64,000 nucleotides of DNA, taken from assembly GCA_944393005.1 (NCBI GenBank), contig CALXYO010000002.1:186001-250000 (forward strand). The letters run 5' to 3'. Shown piece after piece: positions 8,723 through 17,721 of the stretch. This DNA comes from an uncultured Spirochaetales bacterium. Lineage in GTDB: Bacteria; Spirochaetota; Spirochaetia; Sphaerochaetales; Sphaerochaetaceae. Position 1 is the stretch's first letter, and each line of letters opens with the position of its first letter. The translations under genes and the position numbers were made by a program. The notes below the pieces were generated by a model, which saw only the letters and a list, made by a program, of their open reading frames with translations, ran no database searches and had not been told where the DNA came from.

Positions 8723-9915
8723 TCGTAACTGGTGTTCTTTCCATCATCCTGCCTGCCCTCGCACTGATTCTCCAGTGTGTATTCGCAGGTTTTTCCATAC
8801 TGTGCATTCCGTCAATTGCCGCAGTGATTTTCGCTGCACTTGCATTCTGGAAGAAAGGCCCGGTTCTGGCAATGGTCACAGTATTCGCCGCATTCATTCA
8901 GGTCTGCACGCTCAACATACAGCTTACGGCAATCCTCGGACTGCTCTCAGCCGCCGCTGCCGTGTTCCTCATGATTGAATGCGAGAAATTCCGTGAAGCG
9001 CATCCTGAACTTGCCGATCCCAAGGCTGCCACAAAGCAGATGATCATCGGCTTCATCCTGCCGTGTGCCATCACACTGCTTGTCATGTATGCATACCCTG
9101 TTGTCAGAACGTTCCTGATGAGTTTCTTCGACATGCCGAACATCACAGCTCCGATATCTGAATGGACATTCGCCGGACTTGGAAAATACTCGAAGATATT
9201 CGCCAGCCAGTCATTCATCCGCTCAATTCAGAACATGCTGATGATCTGGATTTTCGGCGGCGTACTGACTCTTGCTCTTGCTCTTCTGTTCGCTGTAATC
9301 CTTACAAGCGGAATCAGATTCAAGAAGTTCTTCCGTGCCGCAATCTACATGCCAAACGTAATCAGCGCCGTTGCACTTGCAACCATGTGGATCCAGTACA
9401 TCTTCAACCAGCAGTACGGAATGCTCAACAGCATCATAAAGTTTTTCAACGGTACGCCGATCAACTGGCTTGCCACTGACATGAAATTCTGGGCAATGCT
9501 CGGTTCCTTCATCTTCGGTGCCGTAGGATACTACATGCTGATCTTCATCAGCGGTATTGAGAAGATACCCGCTGACCTTTATGAAGCAGCCACGATCGAC
9601 GGTGCGAACAAGGCACAGCAGGCTTTCAAGATCACATTCCCTCTTCTCAAGGGCGTTACAAAGACAAACCTCACATTCTGGACCATCAACACGGCAACAT
9701 TCTACCTCTGGTCAAAGATGTTCAGCCCTGTCGATACAGAAGCCAGCGTCATCGTTCCTGTCATGTATCTGTATGATACGGCATTCCCGTCAAAGGGAAA
9801 CATACAGGCGGATGCAGGTGCTGCTGCCGCAGTGGGTATCGTTCTTGCAGTGATCATTCTCGCCGTCTATCTGATCATGAACAAGGTCATCAAAGATGAT
9901 GACATCGAACTTTAA
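8719..9915 (+). CDS. ABC sugar permease, MalF type, with extra N-terminal membrane domain
   Basis: One of two inner-membrane subunits of the CUT1 importer. The 398-residue protein is about 100 residues longer than a usual member of this family: residues 1-95 form three or four extra hydrophobic segments, a polar linker rich in charged residues (ECEKFREAHPELADPK) follows, and the standard permease begins near residue 108 (LPCAITLLVMYAYPVVRTF). The coupling motif that docks the ATPase is visible as YEAATIDGANKAQQAFKITF (residues about 286-306). The ATPase is not encoded nearby, which is common where a shared MsmX/MsmK-like ATPase serves several importers. Confidence 0.9.
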   Translation: MIVTGVLSIILPALALILQCVFAGFSILCIPSIAAVIFAALAFWKKGPVLAMVTVFAAFIQVCTLNIQLTAILGLLSAAAAVFLMIECEKFREAHPELADPKAATKQMIIGFILPCAITLLVMYAYPVVRTFLMSFFDMPNITAPISEWTFAGLGKYSKIFASQSFIRSIQNMLMIWIFGGVLTLALALLFAVILTSGIRFKKFFRAAIYMPNVISAVALATMWIQYIFNQQYGMLNSIIKFFNGTPINWLATDMKFWAMLGSFIFGAVGYYMLIFISGIEKIPADLYEAATIDGANKAQQAFKITFPLLKGVTKTNLTFWTINTATFYLWSKMFSPVDTEASVIVPVMYLYDTAFPSKGNIQADAGAAAAVGIVLAVIILAVYLIMNKVIKDDDIEL

Positions 9916-9927
9916 GGAGGCATGGCA

Positions 9928-10815
9928 ATGGCATTATTTCATAAAAAAGAAAAAGTACCCGCTGTACACCAGAAGATAAACTGGAGAAAAGAAGCCACTC
10001 TGCTTCCAGGTTATATCATCATTTTCATCTGGCTGATCTTCACCGCAGCCTTCCTGATCTGGATTCTTGCCGCATCATTCTCCACAACACCGGAAATCAT
10101 GCAGGGAAAAGTTTTCCAGTTTGAAACAGGTGTTCATTTCGAGAACTATGCAGTGGCATGGAGCCAGCAGAACGTTGCGCGCTACTTCGGGAACTCCCTG
10201 CTCTACTCCATTGCAGGCTGTTTTTTCACTATCCTGATCAGTGCACCGGCAAGCTATGTGCTCTCCCGTTACAAGTTCGTCTGCAACAAGATCATCAAGA
10301 ACAGTCTCATCATCGCAATGAGTGTTCCTGCAGTCATGATCGTTCTCCCGATTTACGCCATCACGGCAAGCTGGAGAAACGCCCCTGACCGTCTGATCTT
10401 CACCGTACTGATGATCTTCTTCCGTGTTCCGTATACAACAGTCTTCCTGCTCAACTTCTTCCAGACCCTCTCAAGGTCATACGAGGAAGCTGCCGCAATC
10501 GACGGCTGTTCGCCTGCCGGAACCTTCTGGCGCATCATGTTCCCTCTGGTACAGCCTGCGCTGGTGACGGTGACGATCTTCAACTTCCTCGGAATCTGGA
10601 ACGAGTTCTTCATGGCACTCATCTTCGCATCCAGCCAGAAGATCGCTCCGGTCGGTGTCGGATTGCTGCAGATAGTCAACTCAATGAAGTACACAGGTCA
10701 GTATGGTGCTCTCTTCGCAGCTGTCATCATCGTGTTCCTGCCCACCTTCCTGCTTTACATCTTCCTGTCTGAAAAGATCATCGCGGGTGTAACCGGCGGC
10801 GGTGTCAAGGGTTAA
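9928..10815 (+). CDS. ABC sugar permease, MalG type
   Basis: Second membrane subunit of the importer, 295 residues, about six membrane segments with the ATPase-docking motif EEAAAIDGCSPAGTFWRIMFP near residue 190. The ATG at 9928 is chosen because it stands 7 nt after AAGGAGG; an in-frame ATG at 9922 is too close to that site. It is 12 nt downstream of the MalF-type gene and is followed by a hairpin and the phosphorylase gene. No odd residues noted. Confidence 0.92.
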   Translation: MALFHKKEKVPAVHQKINWRKEATLLPGYIIIFIWLIFTAAFLIWILAASFSTTPEIMQGKVFQFETGVHFENYAVAWSQQNVARYFGNSLLYSIAGCFFTILISAPASYVLSRYKFVCNKIIKNSLIIAMSVPAVMIVLPIYAITASWRNAPDRLIFTVLMIFFRVPYTTVFLLNFFQTLSRSYEEAAAIDGCSPAGTFWRIMFPLVQPALVTVTIFNFLGIWNEFFMALIFASSQKIAPVGVGLLQIVNSMKYTGQYGALFAAVIIVFLPTFLLYIFLSEKIIAGVTGGGVKG

Positions 10816-10832
10816 AAAAGTATTGAAAAACA

Positions 10833-10861
10833 AGCAGGCCACCTTCATGGGTGGCACTGCT
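10833..10861 (+). terminator. Intercistronic hairpin before the phosphorylase gene
   Basis: AGCAG-GCCACC pairs with GGTGGC-A-CTGCT around a TTCATG loop (one bulge). Only TTTC follows, so it may attenuate rather than stop transcription, or protect the 3' end of the importer message. Confidence 0.5.
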
Positions 10862-10880
10862 TTCTATAGGAGTATATAAC

Positions 10881-13043
10881 GTGAGCGACGAATTAAAGAA
10901 AGGCCGTGTTACAATCCCCACAGATGAGGGAATTGTGAAAGAAACGCTGAACGTGCTCGATTACTGGGGCGCGGATGCCATCAGAGACTGCGACGGAACG
11001 GAATTCCCTGTCGAGCTCAAAGACAGCGGAGCAAAGGTCTATTCCACCTACTACACAACCCGCAAGGACAATGCATGGGCAAAAGCAAATCCGGATGAAG
11101 TTCAGCAGATGTACATCATGACAAAATTCTCATCCGTATCTGAAGGCCCTCTCTCAATCCATCTTATGGACAACCTCTATCCCGACATGCTGAAAGTAAA
11201 CCCCAAAGACAGAGAAAGATGGTGGGAGGTTATTGACAGGACCACAGGTGAAATAGTTCCCGTAAGCGAATGGTCATACAGTGAAGAAACAGGCGATGTC
11301 ACGATTCCGCATGCAAAGCCGTTCCATGAATACACGGTGAGTTTTCTGGCATTCATCATCTGGGATCCTGTGCACATGTACAACGCAGTTGTAAACGGAT
11401 GGAAGAACGTCGAACATCAGATCACATTCGACGTAAGACAGCCGAAGACACAGGCGTTCTCTCTTGAAAGGCTTAAAAAATTCTGCCAGGACCATCCGTA
11501 TGTGGATGTAATCCGCTATACAACATTCTTCCACCAGTTCACACTGGTTTTCGACGAACTTGCACGCGAGAAATTCGTTGACTGGTACGGCTACTCGGCA
11601 TCCGTCTCACCTTATATCCTCGACAAGTTTGAAAAGGAAGTCGGGTACAAGTTCCGTCCTGAATACATAATCGATCAGGGTTATCACAATAACCAGTACC
11701 GTATCCCGAGCAGGGAATACAAAGATTTCCAGGCATTCCAGATCAGGGAAGTCAGGGCACTTGTCAAAAAGTTCACGGACATCACACATGAATATGGAAA
11801 GGAAGCCATGATGTTCCTGGGAGATCACTGGATCGGAACCGAGCCTTTTGTTGACGGATTTGAAGATTGCGGTCTTGATGCAATCGTCGGCAGTGTCGGC
11901 AACGGTTCCACACTGCGCCTCATCAGCGACATCAAAGGCGTCAAATACAGAGAGGGGCGTTTCCTCCCGTACTTCTTCCCTGACACCTTCCACGAAGGAG
12001 GAGACCCTGTCAAGGAAGCAAAGGTCAACTGGGTGACTGCAAGAAGAGCTATACTCAGAAGCCCTATCGACAGAATCGGATACGGCGGCTACCTCAAGCT
12101 TGCACTCCAGTTCCCGGATTTCATTGAATACGTGAAGAGCGTATGCGATGAATTCCGTCTGCTTTATGAAAACATAAAGGGAACAACCCCGTACTGCGTG
12201 AAGACTGTCGCTGTCCTCAATTCCTGGGGAAAGATGAGAGCATGGGGAGCCCACATGGTTCACCACGCACTGTATCAGAAACAGAACTACAGCTATGCCG
12301 GTGTGATCGAGGCTCTCTCAGGTTCTCCGTTTGATGTGCGCTTCATCAGCTTTGACGATATCAGGAAGGATCCTGACATGCTGAAGGATATCGATGTGAT
12401 CATCAATGTCGGAGGCGCGGACACAGCCCACAGCGGAGGTGAGAACTGGACTGATCCTGTCATTGTCGAGAGCGTGAGAAGCTTCATCTACAACGGAGGA
12501 GGCTTCATCGGCATCGGTGAACCGACAGCACATCAGTGGCAGGGACACTTCTTCCAGCTCGCATCAGCTCTCGGTGTCGAAAAAGAAACAGGCTTCACAC
12601 TGAACTATGACAAATACAACTGGGATGAACACAAACACTTCATCACGGAAGATGTCAAAGGCGATGTCGATTTCGGAGAAGGAATGAAGAGCATTTATGC
12701 CCTGCCTGGTACAACAGTGATCTGCCAGAGGGACAAGGAAGTGCAGATGGCTGCCAATTCCTATGGGAAAGGCCGCTGTGTATATATCTCTGGTCTTCCG
12801 TACTCATTCGAGAACAACAGAATCCTGCACCGCTCCGTTCTCTGGTCGGCATCAAGCGAAGACAAACTCAACAGCTGGTTCAGCACGAACTACAATGTTG
12901 AAGTCCACGCTTACGTCAAGAACGGCAAATACTGCGTTGTCAACAACACATACGAGAAGCAGTCCACCACGGTCTACAAAGGAGACGGAACAAGCTTTGA
13001 TGTGGATCTGGATGAAAATGAGATCAGATGGTACAAGATCTGA
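10881..13043 (+). CDS. lnpA: 1,3-beta-galactosyl-N-acetylhexosamine phosphorylase (GH112)
   Basis: Phosphorolyses galacto-N-biose or lacto-N-biose in the cytoplasm to galactose-1-phosphate and GalNAc or GlcNAc, so the sugar enters metabolism without spending ATP on galactose. The 720-residue product has the family start GRVTIPTDEG and TLNVLDYWGADAIRDCDGTEFP, and the mid-region GDHWIGTEPF, and ends with a small beta domain, all at GH112 length and order. The start is a GTG at 10881, 7 nt after an AGGAG site; an upstream frame from 10851 is not supported. It sits directly behind the importer genes, which matches the known import-then-phosphorolysis route. Galactose-1-phosphate and hexosamine kinases must be elsewhere. 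Confidence 0.93.
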   Translation: MSDELKKGRVTIPTDEGIVKETLNVLDYWGADAIRDCDGTEFPVELKDSGAKVYSTYYTTRKDNAWAKANPDEVQQMYIMTKFSSVSEGPLSIHLMDNLYPDMLKVNPKDRERWWEVIDRTTGEIVPVSEWSYSEETGDVTIPHAKPFHEYTVSFLAFIIWDPVHMYNAVVNGWKNVEHQITFDVRQPKTQAFSLERLKKFCQDHPYVDVIRYTTFFHQFTLVFDELAREKFVDWYGYSASVSPYILDKFEKEVGYKFRPEYIIDQGYHNNQYRIPSREYKDFQAFQIREVRALVKKFTDITHEYGKEAMMFLGDHWIGTEPFVDGFEDCGLDAIVGSVGNGSTLRLISDIKGVKYREGRFLPYFFPDTFHEGGDPVKEAKVNWVTARRAILRSPIDRIGYGGYLKLALQFPDFIEYVKSVCDEFRLLYENIKGTTPYCVKTVAVLNSWGKMRAWGAHMVHHALYQKQNYSYAGVIEALSGSPFDVRFISFDDIRKDPDMLKDIDVIINVGGADTAHSGGENWTDPVIVESVRSFIYNGGGFIGIGEPTAHQWQGHFFQLASALGVEKETGFTLNYDKYNWDEHKHFITEDVKGDVDFGEGMKSIYALPGTTVICQRDKEVQMAANSYGKGRCVYISGLPYSFENNRILHRSVLWSASSEDKLNSWFSTNYNVEVHAYVKNGKYCVVNNTYEKQSTTVYKGDGTSFDVDLDENEIRWYKI

Positions 13044-13060
13044 TTCTCAGGTCCTTCATG

Positions 13061-13089
13061 AGCCGGAGGCATGTGCTTCCGGCTTTTTC
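13061..13089 (+). terminator. Rho-independent terminator after GH112 gene
   Basis: AGCCGGA pairs with TCCGGCT (13061-13084), followed by TTTTTC. Confidence 0.85.
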
Positions 13090-13159
13090 TGACACAGCCG
13101 GCTGACAGCTCATTTAAAGAATTTCTGATTCAGCCGGATATATTTTGCGAGGAAGGGAA

Positions 13160-14563
13160 ATGGCAGATAAAAAACCTAATATATTGATGATTCTTATTGA
13201 TGATATGGGATGGAAAGATCTTTCCGCCTGCGGAAGCACATTCTATGAAAGTCCTAATATAGATGCACTGATGCACAGTGGAATGATGTTTGACAATGCA
13301 TATGCATCATGTCCTGTGTGTTCCCCTTCCCGGGCCAGCATCCTTACGGGAAAATATCCGGCAACAGTGGGTGTTACGGACTGGATTGATACAAGCGGAG
13401 AATGTCATCCTGTAAAGGGCTATCTCATTGATGCACCATATATAAAACATCTTCCTCATGAAGAATACAATATCGCAAAATGCCTTAAGGATAACGGTTA
13501 CAGAACATACCATATCGGCAAATGGCATCTCGGTACAAAAGAATATTACCCTGAATGCCAGGGATTCGATGTCAACATAGGAGGATGTCATCTGGGTCAT
13601 CCCCACCATGGATATTTCAGCCCGTATCAAATAGAAAATCTCGAAGATGGTCCTGATGGAGAATATCTGACAGACAGGCTTACGGATGAAGCCATAAAAC
13701 TGATAAAGGAAAGCGGTGATGATCCTTTTTTCATGAATCTGTGGCATTACACTGTTCATATGCCTGAACAGGCAAAGGAAGAAGATGTCAGATATTTCAC
13801 AGAAAAGGCAAAACTTCTGAAGATAGACCGGATCAATCCGTTTGTAGAGGGAGAGCATTTTCCTATAGAAATCAAGAAAAACATGAGAGTTACAAGACGT
13901 GTGATACAGTCAGACGTCATATATGCGGCAATGATAAAGAATCTTGACTGGAATATAGGAAGAGTGCTGAAAGCCCTTAAAGAGACTGGCAAACTCGATG
14001 ATACAATAATAATTTTCACAAGTGACAACGGTGGACTGTCAACAGCAGAAGGCTCTCCTACCTGCAACTTCCCTGCCAGGGAAGGCAAAGGCTGGTCTTA
14101 TGAAGGAGGAACCAGAGTACCCCTTGCAATCACATATCCCAAAATCGTTAAATCCGGCATTCATTCGCAGTTCCCGACGACAAGTCCGGATCTTTACCCT
14201 ACAATTCTTGACATGGCCGGACTTCCTCTCCAGCCTCAGCAGTATGTTGACGGCATCAGCCTTCTTCCGGTGCTGAAAGGTCATACCCTTACGGACAGAC
14301 CCATATTCTGGCATTATCCTCATTACGGCAATCAGGGAGGAACTCCCGCCTCTTCACTCCGCTATGGGAAATGGAAGCTGATCGAATTCTTTGAAGACAT
14401 GCACACAGAGCTGTACGATCTGGATGAAGATCCCTCCGAAACGCTCAACCTTTCAGATGCTTATCCGCTAAAACGCGATGAGCTGAAGAAAATGCTTCAC
14501 GACTGGAGAGAAAGCATTTCAGCCAAGATTCCGCAAAGAAATCCGCAGTGGACCAATCAATGA
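13160..14563 (+). CDS. Sulfatase, cysteine-type formylglycine active site
   Basis: Removes sulfate esters, here most likely from host glycans. The 467-residue protein has the metal-binding start NILMILIDDMG, the modification motif C-S-P-S-R with the catalytic cysteine at about residue 54 (CSPSRASILTGK), and the second signature GYRTYHIGKWHLG. The ATG at 13160 follows GAGGAAGG; the frame from 13145 begins with a TTG and is not preferred. No signal peptide is visible, so it would act in the cytoplasm on imported sugars or be exported another way. The cysteine form needs an anaerobic maturase, and that gene is present at 16538. It is translationally coupled to the next gene (ATGA). Confidence 0.93.
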   Translation: MADKKPNILMILIDDMGWKDLSACGSTFYESPNIDALMHSGMMFDNAYASCPVCSPSRASILTGKYPATVGVTDWIDTSGECHPVKGYLIDAPYIKHLPHEEYNIAKCLKDNGYRTYHIGKWHLGTKEYYPECQGFDVNIGGCHLGHPHHGYFSPYQIENLEDGPDGEYLTDRLTDEAIKLIKESGDDPFFMNLWHYTVHMPEQAKEEDVRYFTEKAKLLKIDRINPFVEGEHFPIEIKKNMRVTRRVIQSDVIYAAMIKNLDWNIGRVLKALKETGKLDDTIIIFTSDNGGLSTAEGSPTCNFPAREGKGWSYEGGTRVPLAITYPKIVKSGIHSQFPTTSPDLYPTILDMAGLPLQPQQYVDGISLLPVLKGHTLTDRPIFWHYPHYGNQGGTPASSLRYGKWKLIEFFEDMHTELYDLDEDPSETLNLSDAYPLKRDELKKMLHDWRESISAKIPQRNPQWTNQ

Positions 14564-15036
14564 ACAGAGAAGAGACAATTGAATACCTTAAAAAGGAAAA
14601 CATAGACTTCACAATTATAGAACATCCAGCTGTTTTCACCGTGGATGAAGCGGACAGGCTCAATCTCCCCCACAAGGAAGCCCATGCGAAGAATCTCTTC
14701 ATAAGGGATGAGAAGAAAAGAAATTATTATCTGATTACGCTGAAGGAAGACAAGGTGCTTGATCTGAAAGACCTGCGCAGAAGATTCGGCACAAAACCCC
14801 TTTCCTTCGCTTCAGCAGAGGATCTTGAGAAGATACTCGGCGTAAAGCCGGGTTCTGTCTCGGCGCTTGCCCTCCTCAATGACAAGGAACACGCCGTCCA
14901 TTTCTTCATCGATTCTGAATTCCAGGGAGGACTTGTCGCTGCGCATCCGATGGAAAACACGGCGACTGTATTCATCAGGACGGACGACCTGATCTACCTT
15001 GTGAGAAAAAACGGAAACGATGTCACTCTTCTCTGA
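14560..15036 (+). CDS. YbaK/ProX-type aminoacyl-tRNA deacylase
   Basis: The 158-residue protein belongs to the family that clears mischarged tRNA (ProX/PrdX, YbaK, INS domain), hydrolysing Ala- or Cys-tRNA(Pro) in trans. The conserved HPAVFTVDEA start, the lysine in AHAKNLFI (about residue 45) and VSALALLND motif are visible. The ATG at 14560 overlaps the sulfatase stop by 4 nt; the GTG at 14548 would give four extra residues. Its place between two sulfatases is unexpected for a housekeeping editing enzyme and is probably only operon packing. Confidence 0.88.
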   Translation: MNREETIEYLKKENIDFTIIEHPAVFTVDEADRLNLPHKEAHAKNLFIRDEKKRNYYLITLKEDKVLDLKDLRRRFGTKPLSFASAEDLEKILGVKPGSVSALALLNDKEHAVHFFIDSEFQGGLVAAHPMENTATVFIRTDDLIYLVRKNGNDVTLL

Positions 15037-15043
15037 TTATTCT

Positions 15044-15073
15044 ATGGCACATTCTCAGGATGTGGGCTAAACT
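15044..15073 (+). promoter_or_regulatory. Possible leaderless promoter of second sulfatase
   Basis: TAAACT at 15068-15073 ends 6 nt before the ATG at 15080, and no ribosome-binding site precedes that ATG. The -35 candidate (ATGGCA, 15044-15049) is weak. Confidence 0.4.
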
Positions 15074-15079
15074 TTAAAC

Positions 15080-16528
15080 ATGAATAAGAAGCCCAATATT
15101 TTATTTATCATGACTGACCAGCTCAGAGGCGACAGTCTCGGCTATGCAGGACATAAGGATGTCAAAACCCCGTACCTCGACACGCTTGCTGCCAAAGGTG
15201 TCGATTTTGAGAGAGCATACTCAGCCTGTCCCAGCTGCATTGCAGCAAGGGCCGCACTGCTTACGGGACTTTCTCCCGAACATAACAAAAGAGTCGGTTA
15301 TGAAGATAACGTTCCCTGGGACTATGAACGCACGATGGCAGGAGAACTCAGGAAAGCCGGCTATTACACATGCTGTGTCGGCAAGATGCATGTCTACCCG
15401 GTACGGCGCTACCTCGGTTTTGACAATGTGATCCTCCATGACGGCTACATGCACGCCTCCCGTTATGAGGATGTCCCGTACTACGAAAACCAGTTCTACT
15501 GCGACGACTATTTCTACTGGCTCAAGAAGGAACTCGGCGTTGATGCTGATTCGACATACACAGGGCTTGACTGCAACAGCTGGGTTGCCCGCACATGGTG
15601 CTATGATGAAAAGTACCATCCGACGAACTGGGTGACGGACAATGTCCTTGACTTTCTCCGCCGCCGTGATCCGGACCAGCCGTTCTTCCTCATGGCGAGC
15701 TATCTCAAACCGCATCCGCCGCTTGACCCGCCCGAGTACTATTTCAACCGCTACATAAACAAGGATCTCACCCCGCCTTATATCGGGACATGGGAAACAA
15801 GGGAATACATCGACAGGGACGGACATATCTTCGACAGCAAGACAGGTCCGCTTGATCCTGAGCTCATCCACGAGATGAGAGCCGCGTACTACGCACTGAT
15901 CACGCATCTTGATCATCAGATCGGACGTGTCATACAGGCCCTTATCGAGCACAAACTGTATGACAACACACTCATCGTCTTCTCTTCGGACCACGGGGAG
16001 GAACTGGGGGATCATTACATGTTCCGCAAGAGCCGCCCGTATGAAGGCTCCTGTCACATCCCGATGATGATCTCAAACCTTGAGGCAATCGGAATAAACG
16101 GCAAAGCCGGAATGAGAATCAGTGATGTGGTTGAGCTAAGGGACATACTGCCCACACTGCTTGACGCTGCGGGAGCAAGGGATGATGAGCACTTTGACGG
16201 AGTATCCCTTCTGGATGTCATAAAGGATCCGGAAAGGAAAGTAAGGGATTACCTCCACGGAGAACATTCTTATGGTCCGTTCTCCAACCACTGGATAGTG
16301 ACATCACATGACAAGTACATCTGGCTGTCTGACAGCGGAGAAGAACAGTATTTCGATCTCGAGAGTGACCCTCATGAACTGACAAACCTCATTTCATCCC
16401 CTGGGAAACAGGAGAGGATAAAATACCTCAGGAACTGTCTTATAAAAGAACTGACAGGACGCAGTGAAGGTTTCACAGACGGTGAGCGTCTTATTGCAGG
16501 CCGTCCGTACGGTCCTGTAACAAAGTAG
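15080..16528 (+). CDS. Sulfatase with C-x-A-x-R active site
   Basis: A second, distinct sulfatase of 482 residues. It starts PNILFIMTDQLRGDSLGYAGH, with the formylglycine site C-I-A-A-R (cysteine about residue 53, then ALLTG), followed by GYYTCCVGKMH, and FSSDHGEELGDH near residue 310 supplying the later metal and catalytic residues. The alanine variant of the signature occurs in several sulfatase subfamilies. No signal peptide is seen. It lies between a deacylase and the maturase gene, 9 nt before the latter. Two different sulfatases plus GH112 suggest that several sulfate positions on mucin-type glycans are handled (inference). Confidence 0.92.
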   Translation: MNKKPNILFIMTDQLRGDSLGYAGHKDVKTPYLDTLAAKGVDFERAYSACPSCIAARAALLTGLSPEHNKRVGYEDNVPWDYERTMAGELRKAGYYTCCVGKMHVYPVRRYLGFDNVILHDGYMHASRYEDVPYYENQFYCDDYFYWLKKELGVDADSTYTGLDCNSWVARTWCYDEKYHPTNWVTDNVLDFLRRRDPDQPFFLMASYLKPHPPLDPPEYYFNRYINKDLTPPYIGTWETREYIDRDGHIFDSKTGPLDPELIHEMRAAYYALITHLDHQIGRVIQALIEHKLYDNTLIVFSSDHGEELGDHYMFRKSRPYEGSCHIPMMISNLEAIGINGKAGMRISDVVELRDILPTLLDAAGARDDEHFDGVSLLDVIKDPERKVRDYLHGEHSYGPFSNHWIVTSHDKYIWLSDSGEEQYFDLESDPHELTNLISSPGKQERIKYLRNCLIKELTGRSEGFTDGERLIAGRPYGPVTK

Positions 16529-16537
16529 AGGCACTTC

Positions 16538-17668
16538 ATGCACAGATCATTTCTCATAAAACCCGCAAGCAGCGCCTGCAACCTCAGATGCAGGTACTGC
16601 TTCTACATAGATGAAAGTGAAAACCGGAGCGTCAGGAATTACGGCATGATGGATGAAGCCACTGCACACGCACTGATCGACAAGGCGGCAGAAGACAGAA
16701 ACGACTTCATCTCTTTCGGCTTTCAGGGAGGAGAACCCACCCTGGCCGGACTGGATTTCTTCCGCGATTTTGTTTCATACACACTTGAGAAGACGAGCCG
16801 CCGCCACGTGAATTTCGCAATCCAGACCAACGGTATCCTCATAAACAGAGAGTGGGCTGAATTCCTCAAAAAAAACGATTTCCTTGTCGGCCTCTCAATC
16901 GACGGCGGCAAGAAATTCCATGACAGCTACCGTGTCGATGCCTCAGGAAAGGGAAGCTTCACGAAGGTCTTCAACAATGCGAAGATGCTCCAGAGTGAAG
17001 GTGTTGCGGTGAACATCCTCATAACTGTCACAAAGCAGATTGCAAGGAATGTGGAGGAAGTGTACTCGTTCTTCAAGCGCAACGGTTTTCGCTATCATCA
17101 GTACATTCCATGCATAGATCCCATTGCCTCCCGGCGCGGTGACATGGAATACTCTCTCACCAGCGAGGATTACGCAGTATTTCTTGACCGGCTCTTTGCC
17201 CTTTACTACAAAGACTGGAAGAGAGGAGACTATGTATCAATACGCTATTTCGATAACCTCGTGAACATGTGTCTCACCGGCTGGGCTGAGGAGTGCGGGA
17301 TGAACGGGGTGTGCGGCAACTACTACGTCATAGAAGCGGACGGATCGGTTTACCCATGCGACTTCTATGTTCTCGATGACTACCGTCTGGGGAATATAAG
17401 GGAAAACAGCTTTGATCAGCTGGATGAGAAGCGCAGAAGCATAAAATTCATCGAGGAGTCGATGAGTCTTCCCGAAGAATGCCAGATCTGCAGTGTACGG
17501 CAGCTGTGCCGCGGAGGTTGCAAGAGAGACAGAGAGAATTTTGTCGAGGAAAGGATCGAGAAAACATATCTGTGCAACGCATACAAGCACTTCTTCACGG
17601 CAAATATGGAAAAGCTGATGGAAATCGTGAAAGCCGAACACTGGGCCAGAAACGGCAGACAGTACTGA
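16538..17668 (+). CDS. Anaerobic sulfatase-maturating enzyme (radical SAM, SPASM)
   Basis: Oxidises the active-site cysteine of sulfatases to formylglycine without oxygen, using S-adenosylmethionine. The 376-residue protein has the radical-SAM cluster CNLRCRYC (Cys14, Cys18, Cys21), the GGEPTLAG motif, and a C-terminal SPASM set of cysteines (CGMNGVCGNYY, YPCDFYV, CQICSVRQLCRGGCKRD, then YLCNAY) for two auxiliary clusters. Its place directly after two cysteine-type sulfatase genes supports the assignment strongly. A GAGG site precedes the ATG. The operon ends before the convergent AraC gene. Confidence 0.95.
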   Translation: MHRSFLIKPASSACNLRCRYCFYIDESENRSVRNYGMMDEATAHALIDKAAEDRNDFISFGFQGGEPTLAGLDFFRDFVSYTLEKTSRRHVNFAIQTNGILINREWAEFLKKNDFLVGLSIDGGKKFHDSYRVDASGKGSFTKVFNNAKMLQSEGVAVNILITVTKQIARNVEEVYSFFKRNGFRYHQYIPCIDPIASRRGDMEYSLTSEDYAVFLDRLFALYYKDWKRGDYVSIRYFDNLVNMCLTGWAEECGMNGVCGNYYVIEADGSVYPCDFYVLDDYRLGNIRENSFDQLDEKRRSIKFIEESMSLPEECQICSVRQLCRGGCKRDRENFVEERIEKTYLCNAYKHFFTANMEKLMEIVKAEHWARNGRQY

Positions 17669-17721
17669 ATCTGCTGATACAGCAACGTCCCGTCCTCTGA
17701 AACACAAGTGCGGCCCTTCAC

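Noticed and set aside
11607..12266. A 219-codon minus-strand frame inside the GH112 gene
   Set aside because: Antisense shadow of a conserved enzyme; no start signal and no recognisable motif.
15221..16057. A 278-codon minus-strand frame inside the second sulfatase gene
   Set aside because: It is the complement of a well-supported sulfatase, shows no domain or ribosome-binding site, and repeats the bias of the true frame.
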